Shown one piece after another: positions 25,930 through 33,616 of a stretch of DNA of 64,000 nucleotides (position 1 is the first letter of the stretch; every line of letters begins with the position of its first letter). The DNA comes from Thiocapsa marina 5811 (GTDB taxonomy: Bacteria > Pseudomonadota > Gammaproteobacteria > Chromatiales > Chromatiaceae): positions 248,001 to 312,000 of the forward strand of contig NZ_AFWV01000005.1 in NCBI RefSeq assembly GCF_000223985.1, given 5' to 3'. The notes under the pieces were generated by a model that saw nothing but the letters and a program-made list of their open reading frames with translations, ran no database searches and was not told the origin of the DNA. A program made the translations under genes and the position numbers.

Positions 25930-25957
25930 ACAAAAACCCCGGCACTCGGCCGGGGTT
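25930..25957 (-). terminator. Rho-independent terminator of the BI-1 gene
   Basis: On the minus strand AACCCCGGC and GCCGGGGTT pair over nine bases around a 5-base loop, followed by a T-run (TTTTTG), 25 bp after the BI-1 stop codon. Confidence 0.85.
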
Positions 25958-25981
25958 CGTGCCCGAAACGGGGCGAACCGA

Positions 25982-26650
25982 TCAGTCGTCGCCCATGATT
26001 CCGAGGATCTGCAACAGGCTGATGAAGATGTTGAAGATCGAGAGATAGATCCCGTAGGTGGCCATGATGTAGTTGGTTTCTTCGCCCCGCGCGATGCGGC
26101 TGGTGTCGAACAGGATGAAACCGCTCATCAGGAGAATGATGGCCGAGGAGATCGACAGCGAAAGCGCCGGCATCTGAAGGAACAGATTCGCCACGACCGC
26201 CAGGATGACGACCATCATGCCGGCGAAGATGAAGCCGCCCATGAAGCTGAAGTCACGCTTGCTGGTCAGGGCATAGCCGGACAGGCCCAGGAAGATTGCC
26301 GCGGTTCCGCCGAACGCCAAGCCGACGGTTTGCGGGCCGTTCGGTAGGGCCAGGTACATGGAAAGGATCGAGCCTAGGCCGAACCCCAGCAGTCCGGTGA
26401 CGAGGAAAATGACGCCGATGCCCTTCGACGAGTTGGCCGTCCGCGGAAGCACGAAGATGCCCATCAGCATCGCGACGATCACCGAAACCAGGTACATCCA
26501 GCTCGGCACGGCGAGGGCGATCGATATCATCGCCGTGAAGGCGCTGAAGCCCAGTGTGGCGGCGAGCAGCAGATAGGTGTTCTTGAGCACCTTGTTGGTC
26601 GAGATGACCGACTGCGAGCTGCGTGGGATGGAAAAGTCAGTGTTGGCCAT
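25982..26650 (-). CDS. Bax inhibitor-1/YccA family membrane protein
   Basis: The 222-residue protein has seven predicted helices. Family features are the N-terminal VLKNTYLLLAATLGFSAFTA, the YALTSKRDFSFMGGF loop, and the C-terminal FDTSRIARGEETNYIMA segment with its conserved Asp and Arg, ending in LSIFNIFISLLQILGI. Relatives (YccA, YbhL, BsYetJ) are ion- or pH-linked membrane proteins, and YccA modulates the FtsH protease. ATG at 26650 fits the conserved start. A clear terminator follows. Confidence 0.9.
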   Translation of the reverse strand: MANTDFSIPRSSQSVISTNKVLKNTYLLLAATLGFSAFTAMISIALAVPSWMYLVSVIVAMLMGIFVLPRTANSSKGIGVIFLVTGLLGFGLGSILSMYLALPNGPQTVGLAFGGTAAIFLGLSGYALTSKRDFSFMGGFIFAGMMVVILAVVANLFLQMPALSLSISSAIILLMSGFILFDTSRIARGEETNYIMATYGIYLSIFNIFISLLQILGIMGDD

Positions 26651-26856
26651 TGGTGTGGTCACTCCGGTTACGAGTAGTTCAAACTGCCGAGTGTGACTCG
26701 GCGACAAGATCCGAGTTCCCGAAGCATACCTGATGGAGTCGCTTGCGCAAGCATCAAGGCGGTTGGGTCCGGCGTAGACATGCGCTATCCTTCTCCGGCC
26801 TCGGATCGACGCTCGATCCGGGGCCGTGCCGCAGTGTTGCGCGGGACGGTCAATTC

Positions 26857-26946
26857 GGAGAGGTGGCTGAGCGGTCGAAAGCGGCGGTCTTGAAAACCGT
26901 TGAGGGTTTATCCCCTCCGTGGGTTCGAATCCCACTCTCTCCGCCA
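26857..26946 (+). tRNA. serT: tRNA-Ser (anticodon UGA)
   Basis: This 90-nt class II tRNA has acceptor GGAGAG pairing with CTCTCC, anticodon loop CTTGAAA (TGA), a long variable arm (GAGGGTTTATCCCCTC), the T-loop GGTTCGAATCC and an encoded CCA. Its 3' end is the insertion site of the integrative element that follows, and the gene is kept intact. Confidence 0.95.
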
Positions 26947-26948
26947 TA
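26935..26948 (+). other. attL core (tRNA-Ser 3' end)
   Basis: CTCTCTCCGCCATA spans the last 12 bases of the tRNA plus two bases. The identical core recurs at 33160. Confidence 0.85.
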
Positions 26949-26990
26949 CCGATTTTCAACACGCTGTAAACCTTCACGTTTTTTCATCCG

Positions 26991-27028
26991 CTAGGCGATT
27001 CGCCCCACACTTCGCCCCACACTGCGAC
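26991..27028 (+). repeat. Left integrase-arm repeat
   Basis: CTAGGCGATTCGCCCCACAC begins a 38-bp stretch containing TCGCCCCACAC twice. It is repeated with five base differences at 33018. The location, just inside the element, suggests arm-type integrase or excisionase binding. No gene is convincing in the rest of 26947-27297. An imperfect inverted repeat with AAAACCGG/CCGGTTTT at about 27233-27285 may end the minus-strand transcript. Confidence 0.7.
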
Positions 27029-27297
27029 ACGGGTAGGCCCGTTTTCGACCCTTCTCGACCTCTTTTCGAGCCGATGAGCGGTCGGACCTCCATCCCGTGA
27101 CGTGACGCCATTTCCGACCGAGCGCGGCCTCGACCGAGCGCCGGGTCGCAGTGCAGATGCTTCGGAAGATTCGAGCGGTCGCGGAGCCGATTTCGAGCGG
27201 TCGGTGCAAGAAACATTGAGCCATGCAAAAACCGGAAAACGGGAACATACCGGCGCGTCGAATTTCCCCCGGTTTTCGGGTGGGTGGTAGGGTCCCC

Positions 27298-27687
27298 TCA
27301 GCCCGCGTGATTTGTGTCGCCCGAGTCGACCTCTGCGGTCTGCGCCGATGCCTTCATCATCCTGGTGATGCCGCTGGCGTTGAGGAGCGCGATGGCGGCC
27401 CGGAGCTTGATGTTCGGGTCATGCCGGTAGCTGAGCATTTCGTCGATCACGTCGAGCGATCTGTGGAGCAGCTCCGCCATTCTGCCGACGATTTCCTGAT
27501 GTGCCTCTGCGGTGATGGATTGCACCAGCGCCGCGAACGCCGGCTTTCTCCTCCATCTGCTGACGGTACTCTCATCGACGCCGGCCTCATCGGCCACGTC
27601 GCACGCCTTGCAGCCTTGCGCGAGCAGGTGAGCCGCGCGAATCTGCGCCTCGGTCAATCCAGTGTCGATGTCGACCGGCTCGGTCAT
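27298..27687 (-). CDS. Helix-turn-helix protein (phage small-terminase/phBC6A51-like)
   Basis: The 129-residue protein has an N-terminal homeodomain-like HTH: LTEAQIRAAHLLAQGCKACD followed by VADEAGVDESTVSRWRRKP. The remaining helices include ITAEAHQEIVGRMAELLHRS and NIKLRAAIALLNASGITR. This layout resembles phage-encoded DNA-recognition proteins (small terminase or phBC6A51-type). Without a large terminase or capsid genes, packaging is not supported, and it may instead be a regulator or replication helper. It is the last gene of the minus-strand block. Confidence 0.65.
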   Translation of the reverse strand: MTEPVDIDTGLTEAQIRAAHLLAQGCKACDVADEAGVDESTVSRWRRKPAFAALVQSITAEAHQEIVGRMAELLHRSLDVIDEMLSYRHDPNIKLRAAIALLNASGITRMMKASAQTAEVDSGDTNHAG

Positions 27688-27796
27688 GACGGACCCTCCA
27701 TTGCAAGATTCAACAAACGCCGGAATTTTCTCGCACTACAGAAATGGCGCGGCCCGAAACAGTGGCGCGCGATTCTCACCAGGAGGACCCATGCCT

Positions 27797-28306
27797 TCAT
27801 GAGACCGCACAAGCGCCATTGTGAGCCGCTGCCGCCTGGTACTCGCCGCATCGGATAGCCGCGTCGGACCACGGCCATAACGAGCCTGCCCTGCGGCTTG
27901 CCGGTGCATCGACGCGACATCGACCGAGACCGCCGACCGGATTGATCGGGTTGCGCTCGAAGGCGTCGCAGGTGTGACAGACAACGACCTCGACGACGCC
28001 CTCCTCGACGACGACATCCTCGGTGATGACGACGACCGGCTCCTCCTCCTCGACGACCTCCTCCGCGTCGGGATGCCACACCCGGACCTCCGACTCGGTG
28101 ATCGGTGGCGTGAATGAGTGACTGATCCAGCCGTCCGGGTGCCGGACCATCCATAGCCGACGACGTTCTATGACAGCGACAGTTGCGACAGTTGCGACAG
28201 TTGCGCCTGTTTCGCCCTCAAGTGTCGCAGGTGTCGCGGGTGTCACCGTCATAACTGCGTTGTCGCAGCGATGGACGCGCCGCTTCATCAAATCCGCGAG
28301 ACTCAT
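27797..28306 (-). CDS. Element-encoded protein with C-terminal Cys-rich (zinc-binding) module
   Basis: The 169-residue protein has a low-complexity N-terminal half, including TVATVATVAV from a 10-bp tandem DNA repeat near 28187 and a Val/Glu-rich stretch. A C-terminal module follows: CHTCDAFERNPINPVGGLGR, then C and CGEYQ. The 'C-x2-C..npINP..GxGxC..C' pattern is a small zinc-binding unit found at the end of proteins from gammaproteobacterial integrated elements, often beside DUF3987 genes. Its start overlaps the primase-like gene's stop (ATGA), so the two are co-translated. Function is unknown. Confidence 0.65.
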   Translation of the reverse strand: MSLADLMKRRVHRCDNAVMTVTPATPATLEGETGATVATVATVAVIERRRLWMVRHPDGWISHSFTPPITESEVRVWHPDAEEVVEEEEPVVVITEDVVVEEGVVEVVVCHTCDAFERNPINPVGGLGRCRVDAPASRRAGSLWPWSDAAIRCGEYQAAAAHNGACAVS

Positions 28307-30690
28307 GTGAGGACCTCCGCGCGGACCCTGATCAGCTTGCGCTTGCCCTCGGTGATCTCCCGGACCCGACCCGCCTCCGCCAGCTCCCGGAGCGCCGGAT
28401 CAAGCGCCTCTCGACGCCGCAGTGTCGACGGGATGATGAGCCGCTGCACCTCACGACGCGCGACCGTATCGACGCCGTGCTGACGACAATGGCCGATGAG
28501 CCAGGATTCGAGCCGCTGCGCCTGTAGGACCGGCTCGGGAACCGCCAGCTCGGTGAAGAATCGCCGTGCCTCATGGAGATGCCACGCCGCAAGCATGGTG
28601 CCGCTCTCCATCGCGTAGGCGTCGATGGTGCCGCTGTCGCCATTCTCGAAGACATGGAACAGCGCCGCCAGCCGAGCCGCGTTGTCTGCGACCTTCGACG
28701 CCACGTCGCGGACTTCGTACAGCTCACCGTCGGGTCGTAGCTCCGCCTCGACCGCATTGTGGAACTCGACCCATATCTCCTTCGCCTCGCGCGACAGCTT
28801 CAGTGCGATGGGATCGAGTTGACCGTCTTCGGTGATCGAGACATGAGCGCGGAGGATGCCTCCGAGCCGACCCTGAAACCGGGTGAGTGCCGGCCATGCC
28901 GCCGGCTCCTCCCGGTACATGCGCTGGCCTTGCGTGCTCTGCGGCCACGCCACGAGGAACCGAGCCAGGAACCCGGTACCGCGCGCCAGCGCGCCGGAGG
29001 ACTCGAAGAAGGACCGCAGTGTCTGAGGCTGGATCATGAGACCGAGCGTCAGACGAGCGCCTCTCAGGGTGAAGGACTCCGATGTCTTCCGACCGATATC
29101 CAGGGTGCCGCCGTCCCATAGCACGTTGAGCTGTGCCAGATTGCGGACGATGGAATCCTTACCCATGCCGTGCGACCCGAAGATGACACCCGCCTCGGAG
29201 GACAGGACACCCGCCGCCGGCCATTGCTTGTGCATGACATAGGCAAGGTTCTCGGGAGTGTCGTCGAGCCGCAGCAGCTTCTGCACGCGCGGTGCCTCCG
29301 GCTTTTGACGATAGGTCGACTCCAGATCAGCGCGGAGTGCATCGACCGACTTGCCGGCCTTCTTCGCCTGTCGAATCGCGTCGGACAATCCCGAGCATTC
29401 CGACTCCCATGAGCGCATATCCGCCTGGTGCTTCTGCACCTCCGGCCTTGCCGCGCGTGCCGCCTCGATATCGGCGGATTCGATGATGCCGCTGAAGAAC
29501 TTATCGCAGCTCGTTTTGCGCTCTCCCGAGTCTGCGATGACCAGCCCGTATAGGCCGACCGGACCCGATAGCCGTGTCGAGCGCTGCACATCGACGCGGG
29601 TCTGTATCGCCGTCGAGACCGCCGTGAGCGCCGATGTCGCCACAAGCGCGGTCGGTGCCTGGTTGTATTGCTGCACCTCCTCGACCGCCTCACGGATCAG
29701 CTTAGGGAGCGCGTCGAGCGGATAGGGTTCCGGCGGTACCGATTGACCGATCGGGAGCAGCTCCGGCCATGACGAGGCAATACCGAGCCGCTCCTCCAGA
29801 TCGCGCGCTGTGCGATGTGTGCAATGGCCGTGCTGACATTTGAATGCCGCACCTTGATAGCCGCCGGTGTGTGCCGGGTAATAGACCGTCGATGTCGGTG
29901 TCGACGCTGTGGTGTGCTCCTCCGACCATGGACAGGTGAGAAACCATCCTCCGCCGGTCTTCTCCTTCAGCAGTAGGCCCTCTCGACGCAGCGCCTCGAC
30001 AACGACATCATCATCGGGTGACGGTGCATCGGTGTGCCGATCATTGATGACCGTCGGGAATGCCGCCTTGATAGCCGCCGCCGGATAATCGAGAAACCGC
30101 TCCACGTGAATGAGTCGGACCCGATACGGGATATCGGTCTTGTGATGATCGAACCCAGGTAGCCGCATGACACGAGGTAGATCGTTCGGTGCCGGGTCGG
30201 AGCCGAGCGCCGTGATCAATGCCTTCTGCGTCGGAGTAAAGGCGTCGAGCGACATCCCCTCGGTGAGCCAGTAAGCATGGTGCTTGCCGGGACTCGACTC
30301 CACGACGATGTGAGGCTCCAGAGGATACTTTGCCGGTGCCGGCCTGGTCTTCGGCGGGTCGAAGTCTGCGAAGACGGCCCGGACACGGACGATGTTCTCC
30401 TCCTTGCGCGCCGTGCCGTCCGTCTCGTTGACGGTGACGAAGACCCCGGCTCCCTGGTCATTCAGACGCGACAGGGCATCGAAGACATCATCAATCGAGC
30501 CGTGAATGGTGCGAGCCAGCTCTCCGCGCCGACCTTTATCGTCGAAGGTCTGGAATGTGAAGACCTCCGCCTCGGAGTCGAGCGCGTCGAGAAACCGGGT
30601 AGCCTCGGTGATAGAATGAGTGCCTGAAGAAACACCCTCTGAGCCGCGATCCGATGCCGAGTCGGACGCGGTTTTTTGTTGTGCGAACAT
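28303..30690 (-). CDS. RepB-type primase domain fused to DUF3987 (YfjI-like) replication protein
   Basis: The 795-residue protein has an N-terminal RepB-like primase domain (about 30-215). Its characteristic blocks are GAGVFVTVNETDG, NIVRVRAVFADFD and DLPRVMRLPGFDHHK. Residues about 240-300 contain a Cys/His pattern (CPWSEEHT with CQHGHCTHR) like a primase zinc finger. From about 325 to 740 is a DUF3987 region with VIADSGERKTSC in the place of a P-loop, LSSEAGVIFGSHG and GFLARFLVAWP. Such proteins replicate phages, satellites and ICEs. GGGGG stands 5 bases before ATG 30690. An intrinsic terminator on the opposite strand lies within its first 20 codons. Confidence 0.85.
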   Translation of the reverse strand: MFAQQKTASDSASDRGSEGVSSGTHSITEATRFLDALDSEAEVFTFQTFDDKGRRGELARTIHGSIDDVFDALSRLNDQGAGVFVTVNETDGTARKEENIVRVRAVFADFDPPKTRPAPAKYPLEPHIVVESSPGKHHAYWLTEGMSLDAFTPTQKALITALGSDPAPNDLPRVMRLPGFDHHKTDIPYRVRLIHVERFLDYPAAAIKAAFPTVINDRHTDAPSPDDDVVVEALRREGLLLKEKTGGGWFLTCPWSEEHTTASTPTSTVYYPAHTGGYQGAAFKCQHGHCTHRTARDLEERLGIASSWPELLPIGQSVPPEPYPLDALPKLIREAVEEVQQYNQAPTALVATSALTAVSTAIQTRVDVQRSTRLSGPVGLYGLVIADSGERKTSCDKFFSGIIESADIEAARAARPEVQKHQADMRSWESECSGLSDAIRQAKKAGKSVDALRADLESTYRQKPEAPRVQKLLRLDDTPENLAYVMHKQWPAAGVLSSEAGVIFGSHGMGKDSIVRNLAQLNVLWDGGTLDIGRKTSESFTLRGARLTLGLMIQPQTLRSFFESSGALARGTGFLARFLVAWPQSTQGQRMYREEPAAWPALTRFQGRLGGILRAHVSITEDGQLDPIALKLSREAKEIWVEFHNAVEAELRPDGELYEVRDVASKVADNAARLAALFHVFENGDSGTIDAYAMESGTMLAAWHLHEARRFFTELAVPEPVLQAQRLESWLIGHCRQHGVDTVARREVQRLIIPSTLRRREALDPALRELAEAGRVREITEGKRKLIRVRAEVLT
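30644..30677 (+). terminator. Intrinsic terminator antisense to the start of the DUF3987 gene
   Basis: CCGCGATCCGA and TCGGACGCGG pair (one bulged A, 7-base loop), followed by six T's. It acts only on plus-strand transcripts and lies over codons 5-16 of the minus-strand replication gene. No plus-strand gene ends here, so an antisense RNA or blocking of incoming transcription is possible. Confidence 0.65.
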
Positions 30691-30699
30691 ATCGACCCC

Positions 30700-30894
30700 C
30701 TATGCCGCGTTGTCGCGGGAGTCGATCTGGCGTTTCTGCCAGTCCCGGATTTCATCCTCCGGCCATACTGCGCAGCGTGCCGAAAGTTTAACGGGTCGCG
30801 GGAATTGACCTAGACCGATGCGCTTGTAGAGCGCGCTTTTTTGCAGTCCAGCGAGCGCGAGGACTTGCGGTAATCGAAGAAACGAGCCAGACAT
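30700..30894 (-). CDS. AlpA family regulator/excisionase
   Basis: The 64-residue MerR-like winged-helix protein reads FLRLPQVLALAGLQKSALYK, then RIGLGQFPRPVKLSAR and VWPEDEIRDWQ, matching the AlpA family almost along its whole length. AlpA proteins activate integrase or replication genes of P4-like elements and may act as excision factors. GGAGG lies 7 bases before ATG 30894. The gene sits 9 bp upstream of the replication gene and is surely in the same transcript. The 230 bp upstream hold its likely promoter and no gene. Confidence 0.9.
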   Translation of the reverse strand: MSGSFLRLPQVLALAGLQKSALYKRIGLGQFPRPVKLSARCAVWPEDEIRDWQKRQIDSRDNAA

Positions 30895-31124
30895 ACGACA
30901 ACCTCCATCATGGATAGGAACCCCCTTTTTTCCATTGTTGCCTCCGGTCATTGAGCGCCCGATGCGTGCCGAGCGACCTATTTCAATCAACCATACCACG
31001 GCGGATATCTAAACGCCGATACGGATAAAAAGCGCCCGATTCTGAGCAGCATTGACACATTCGGTGAAGTCGAATAGGCGATGTTTCATGTGGAACGTCG
31101 ACCGAATCAGCCGATGCAGCAATT

Positions 31125-31643
31125 TCAATCAAGCGCCGCCCGCCAGCCCTTGAGGAGCTTCTGCACATTGCTCACGGCGGGAGCGCGACCGACCATAGCC
31201 TTGATGGCGTCGACAATCTCCCGGCTCGTTATGCCCGCATCGGCCATACCGACCGCCATGCGCTGCACCTCGATCGGGTAGGAGCGCCGGCTTTTCGGCT
31301 CGGGAGTCGGCTCGGGTGTCGTTGTCACTGTGACGCTCGACACTGGCGGATCAGCTGGCGGATATCCGCGCCTTGTCACTGTGACATCTGGCGGCTCGAC
31401 CGGGATGATCTTCACGTGCCTGCCGAGTCGATGGAGCAGCTCGACCACGATGCCCTCGATAGGAGCGGTCTGCCGCGCACGGTAGGCGATCGGGAGCGCC
31501 TCTAAGAGCGCGGTGTCGGGTGCCGTGCGGATGTCGTCATCGTCGAGACCATAGGCCAGGGAGCGCGCACGCTGGCGGAGCGCCGCCTGTCGTTGTGCGG
31601 AGGTGGTTTTCGGTGCCTTCGGGTCGGTCATGATGGTTGTCAC
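31125..31643 (-). CDS. Element-encoded hypothetical protein (172 residues)
   Basis: No family is recognised. The N terminus is basic and helical (TSAQRQAALRQRARSLAYG), the middle has DVTVTRRGYPPADPPVS with Thr/Pro-rich linkers, and the C-terminal 45 residues (YPIEVQRMAVGMADAGITSR then EIVDAIKAMVGRAPAVSNVQ) look like a helix-turn-helix. It may be the element's repressor or a replication-accessory protein. The GTG start at 31643 lies inside a GTCAC-T-GTGAC palindrome, with a second palindrome 31 bp upstream. ATG 31631 is an alternative. Two further palindromes lie within the gene. Confidence 0.6.
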   Translation of the reverse strand: MTTIMTDPKAPKTTSAQRQAALRQRARSLAYGLDDDDIRTAPDTALLEALPIAYRARQTAPIEGIVVELLHRLGRHVKIIPVEPPDVTVTRRGYPPADPPVSSVTVTTTPEPTPEPKSRRSYPIEVQRMAVGMADAGITSREIVDAIKAMVGRAPAVSNVQKLLKGWRAALD

Positions 31644-31680
31644 TGTGACAGGAAAGGAACCCTGATTCTGTCACTGTGAC
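31639..31680. promoter_or_regulatory. Paired GTCAC-T-GTGAC palindromes at the start of the 172-residue gene
   Basis: Exact 11-bp palindromes at 31639-31649 and 31670-31680 are spaced 31 bp (about three helical turns). They overlap the start codon and the presumed promoter of the 172-residue gene, so they could be operators. Further copies lie at 31324, 31375, 32929 and 33004, all inside the element. Confidence 0.6.
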
Positions 31681-31770
31681 GGGAAAGGTCAAGCGAGGAG
31701 CGCCTAGCGGCCTTGTGAGCCGCTGGCGGGTCGGATGATGCGGATACCGGCTCGGTGCCGGGAGCGCGGC

Positions 31771-32985
31771 CTAGCCTGTCTGACGTGACGACAGGTCGAT
31801 AACCGTTGCCGGCGGACGGGTGCAGAAGGATGACCAGTCGGTCATGAGCTTGCGCCGCTTCGTGAACAGGTCGCCGCGCGCATAGGCTGCCTCGGTCTTG
31901 TCGCCGTTCACATGAGCAAGCGCCGCCTCTGCGACCTCGCGAGGATAGGATGAGACCTCGCCGCACCAGTCGCGGAAAGAGGAGCGGAACCCATGTGGTA
32001 CTGCTGCCGACTTCGCGCCGCCGACGCCGTGACCCATGCCGCGCATGATCTGTAAGAGCGCCATGTTCGACAGCGGTCGACCGGCCCGCGCACCAGGGAA
32101 GATGTACGGGTTGCCTTCGATTCGCGGGAGCGCGCGGAGGATGTCGAGCGCGGCCTCGGTGAGCGGAACCCTATGCTCGCGACCGGCCTTCATCCGGTCT
32201 GCGGGAACCGTCCACACTGCCGACTCGATGTCGACCTCGGACCATTGAGCGCCTAGGACCTCTCCCGTGCGACACGCCGTCAGGATGGCGAATCGAAGCG
32301 CGGAGGAGGAGATGCTCGGGTTGCTACTCAGCTCCATCATGAAAGACGGGAGCGCCGGCCATGGCATCGCCGGGTGATGCTGCACCTTCGAGACCTTCGT
32401 CGGTTTCGGGAGCAGGTGATCCAGATGGCCACGCCAGCGCGCCGGGTTGCTGGCGTCTCGATACTTGCGAGCTGCGCACCAGTCGAGAATGTTCTCCATG
32501 CGACCCTGAACCCGCTTCGCCGTCTCGGTCTTCCGCGTCCAGATCGGTGACAGGACCGCGAGAATATCCTCGGTGCCGATGCTGTCGACCGGCTTCGAGC
32601 CGATGATGGGTCGAGCATAGGTCTTCATGGTCGCGCACCATTGCCGCTGGTGCTTGCGATTCTTCCAGCCGTGCCGGTGGCTGCGTATGTACTGAGCCGC
32701 CGCAGACGTGAAGGTCGGGACCGTCTTCTCCTCCATCATGAGGTGATCAAGCGGGTCGATACCGGCTCGCACCAGCGCCCGCGCCGCCGCCGCTTTCTCG
32801 CGTGCCGCCGCGAGCGAGACATCGGCCATGTTGCCGAGTGCCATGTCGCGCCGCTTGCCGTTGAGCTGATACCGCAGATACCAGGATCGTGAGCCGGTCT
32901 TGCTCACTGCCAGGATGAGACCCTCGCCGTCACTGTGACGACCCGGTTTCGCTGTTGCTGCCGTGCGTGCCGAGAGATTGCCCAT
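31771..32985 (-). CDS. int: Tyrosine-type integrase (P4/DUF4102 family)
   Basis: The 404-residue recombinase inserts the element at tRNA-Ser. The N-terminal DUF4102 arm-binding domain is seen as SDGEGLILAVSKTGSRSWYL and RRDMALGNMADVSLAAAR. A core-binding domain is in the middle. The catalytic domain has Arg in TACRTGEVLGAQW, HGFRSSFRDW (His-x2-Arg), the second His in LAHVNGDKTEAAY and the nucleophile Tyr there. GGAG lies 6 bases before ATG 32985; ATG 32997 is an in-frame alternative. A GTCAC-T-GTGAC palindrome (33004-33014) and arm repeats stand directly upstream, allowing self-regulation. Confidence 0.93.
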   Translation of the reverse strand: MGNLSARTAATAKPGRHSDGEGLILAVSKTGSRSWYLRYQLNGKRRDMALGNMADVSLAAAREKAAAARALVRAGIDPLDHLMMEEKTVPTFTSAAAQYIRSHRHGWKNRKHQRQWCATMKTYARPIIGSKPVDSIGTEDILAVLSPIWTRKTETAKRVQGRMENILDWCAARKYRDASNPARWRGHLDHLLPKPTKVSKVQHHPAMPWPALPSFMMELSSNPSISSSALRFAILTACRTGEVLGAQWSEVDIESAVWTVPADRMKAGREHRVPLTEAALDILRALPRIEGNPYIFPGARAGRPLSNMALLQIMRGMGHGVGGAKSAAVPHGFRSSFRDWCGEVSSYPREVAEAALAHVNGDKTEAAYARGDLFTKRRKLMTDWSSFCTRPPATVIDLSSRQTG

Positions 32986-33003
32986 GTCATGCTCCATGTC
33001 GTT

Positions 33004-33014
33004 GTCACTGTGAC
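33004..33014. promoter_or_regulatory. GTCAC-T-GTGAC palindrome upstream of the integrase
   Basis: The exact palindrome lies 19 bp before the integrase ATG and directly beside the right arm repeat. It is a candidate operator for the integrase promoter. Confidence 0.5.
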
Positions 33015-33017
33015 AGG

Positions 33018-33055
33018 CTAGGCGGGTCGCCCCACACCTCGCCCCACACTCAGAC
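33018..33055 (+). repeat. Right integrase-arm repeat
   Basis: CTAGGCGGGTCGCCCCACAC starts a 38-bp direct repeat of 26991-27028, again with TCGCCCCACAC/CTCGCCCCACAC in tandem. Confidence 0.7.
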
Positions 33056-33159
33056 ATGGATTGTAGCGGATGACTGCGGAAGACGTGAGACTTAAACCCT
33101 TGATGAATTAGGCAGGTTGTGACCCATGCGGAACCATGCGGATGACCTATCAGCGGACT

Positions 33160-33173
33160 CTCTCTCCGCCATA
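33160..33173 (+). other. attR core
   Basis: CTCTCTCCGCCATA is identical to the tRNA-Ser 3' end at 26935. It marks the right boundary of the element. Between here and 33406 I see no gene. Confidence 0.85.
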
Positions 33174-33406
33174 TTTTTCAGTACGTTACTTGTTTTTCTA
33201 CGCTCGGCGCCGCCCGCTGCCGACCTGGTCCTTCTCGAATCCTGCGCCACACGTCTGCGTCGTCCCCCGTCTCTGCATGGCGTGCTCCCTTTGAGCGCCC
33301 GACACGGCAGGGTTTAAAGCCTCGATTTATTCGAGCAATCGAGCCAAAAAACCGAGAATCGCGCGGCACCCAAAGGTTGCCGATCCTGCTCGCCGAGATG
33401 ACGGGT

Positions 33407-33600
33407 TAAACCGCGCCCGGTGCGGTATGCGTTGTGTGTTGGGTTGGTTTGGGCGCGCCGGCTCCGACAACTGTCGGAGCCGGCGCGGTTTAACAGATTC
33501 AAAAATAGTAAATCCTAAACCGCGTCACGACGAAGGTCGGAAAAATCCTCGAGCCCGACACAACATGAAAATGACGCATTTCACTCTGGACGCGGTTTAG
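33407..33600. repeat. Dispersed palindromic repeat, alpha plus beta units (copy 3)
   Basis: The alpha unit (33407-33493) begins TAAACCGCGCCCGGTGCGGT and ends GGCGCGGTTTAA. It contains an internal perfect hairpin GCCGGCTCCGACA/TGTCGGAGCCGGC. An AT-rich linker (TTCAAAAATAGTAAATC) leads to the beta unit (33516-33600), TAAACCGCGTC to GACGCGGTTTAG. The repeat ends 16 bp before the yceH stop codon. Confidence 0.85.
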
Positions 33601-33616
33601 CGCTGCGCGTCCGCGC

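Larger units (their letters stand above)
26935..33173. mobile_element. 6.2-kb integrative element in tRNA-Ser
   Basis: The element is bounded by 14-bp direct repeats (CTCTCTCCGCCATA at 26935 and 33160). All six genes are on the minus strand: DUF4102-type integrase, a 172-residue protein, AlpA regulator, RepB-primase/DUF3987 protein, a Cys-containing protein and a helix-turn-helix protein. No capsid, conjugation, toxin or recognised defence gene is present. The layout suggests a small satellite or replicating integrative element rather than a full prophage. Genes within use somewhat different codons and carry characteristic GTCAC-T-GTGAC palindromes. Confidence 0.85.

Noticed and set aside
26974-27248. 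Two overlapping small minus-strand frames just inside attL
   Set aside because: They cover the arm repeats, and their similarity to the integrase's extended N terminus comes from the repeated DNA rather than from a protein.
31081-31097. parS-like sequence TGTTTCATGTGGAACG inside the element
   Set aside because: It has three mismatches to the parS consensus, is a single copy, and no ParA/ParB genes are present.
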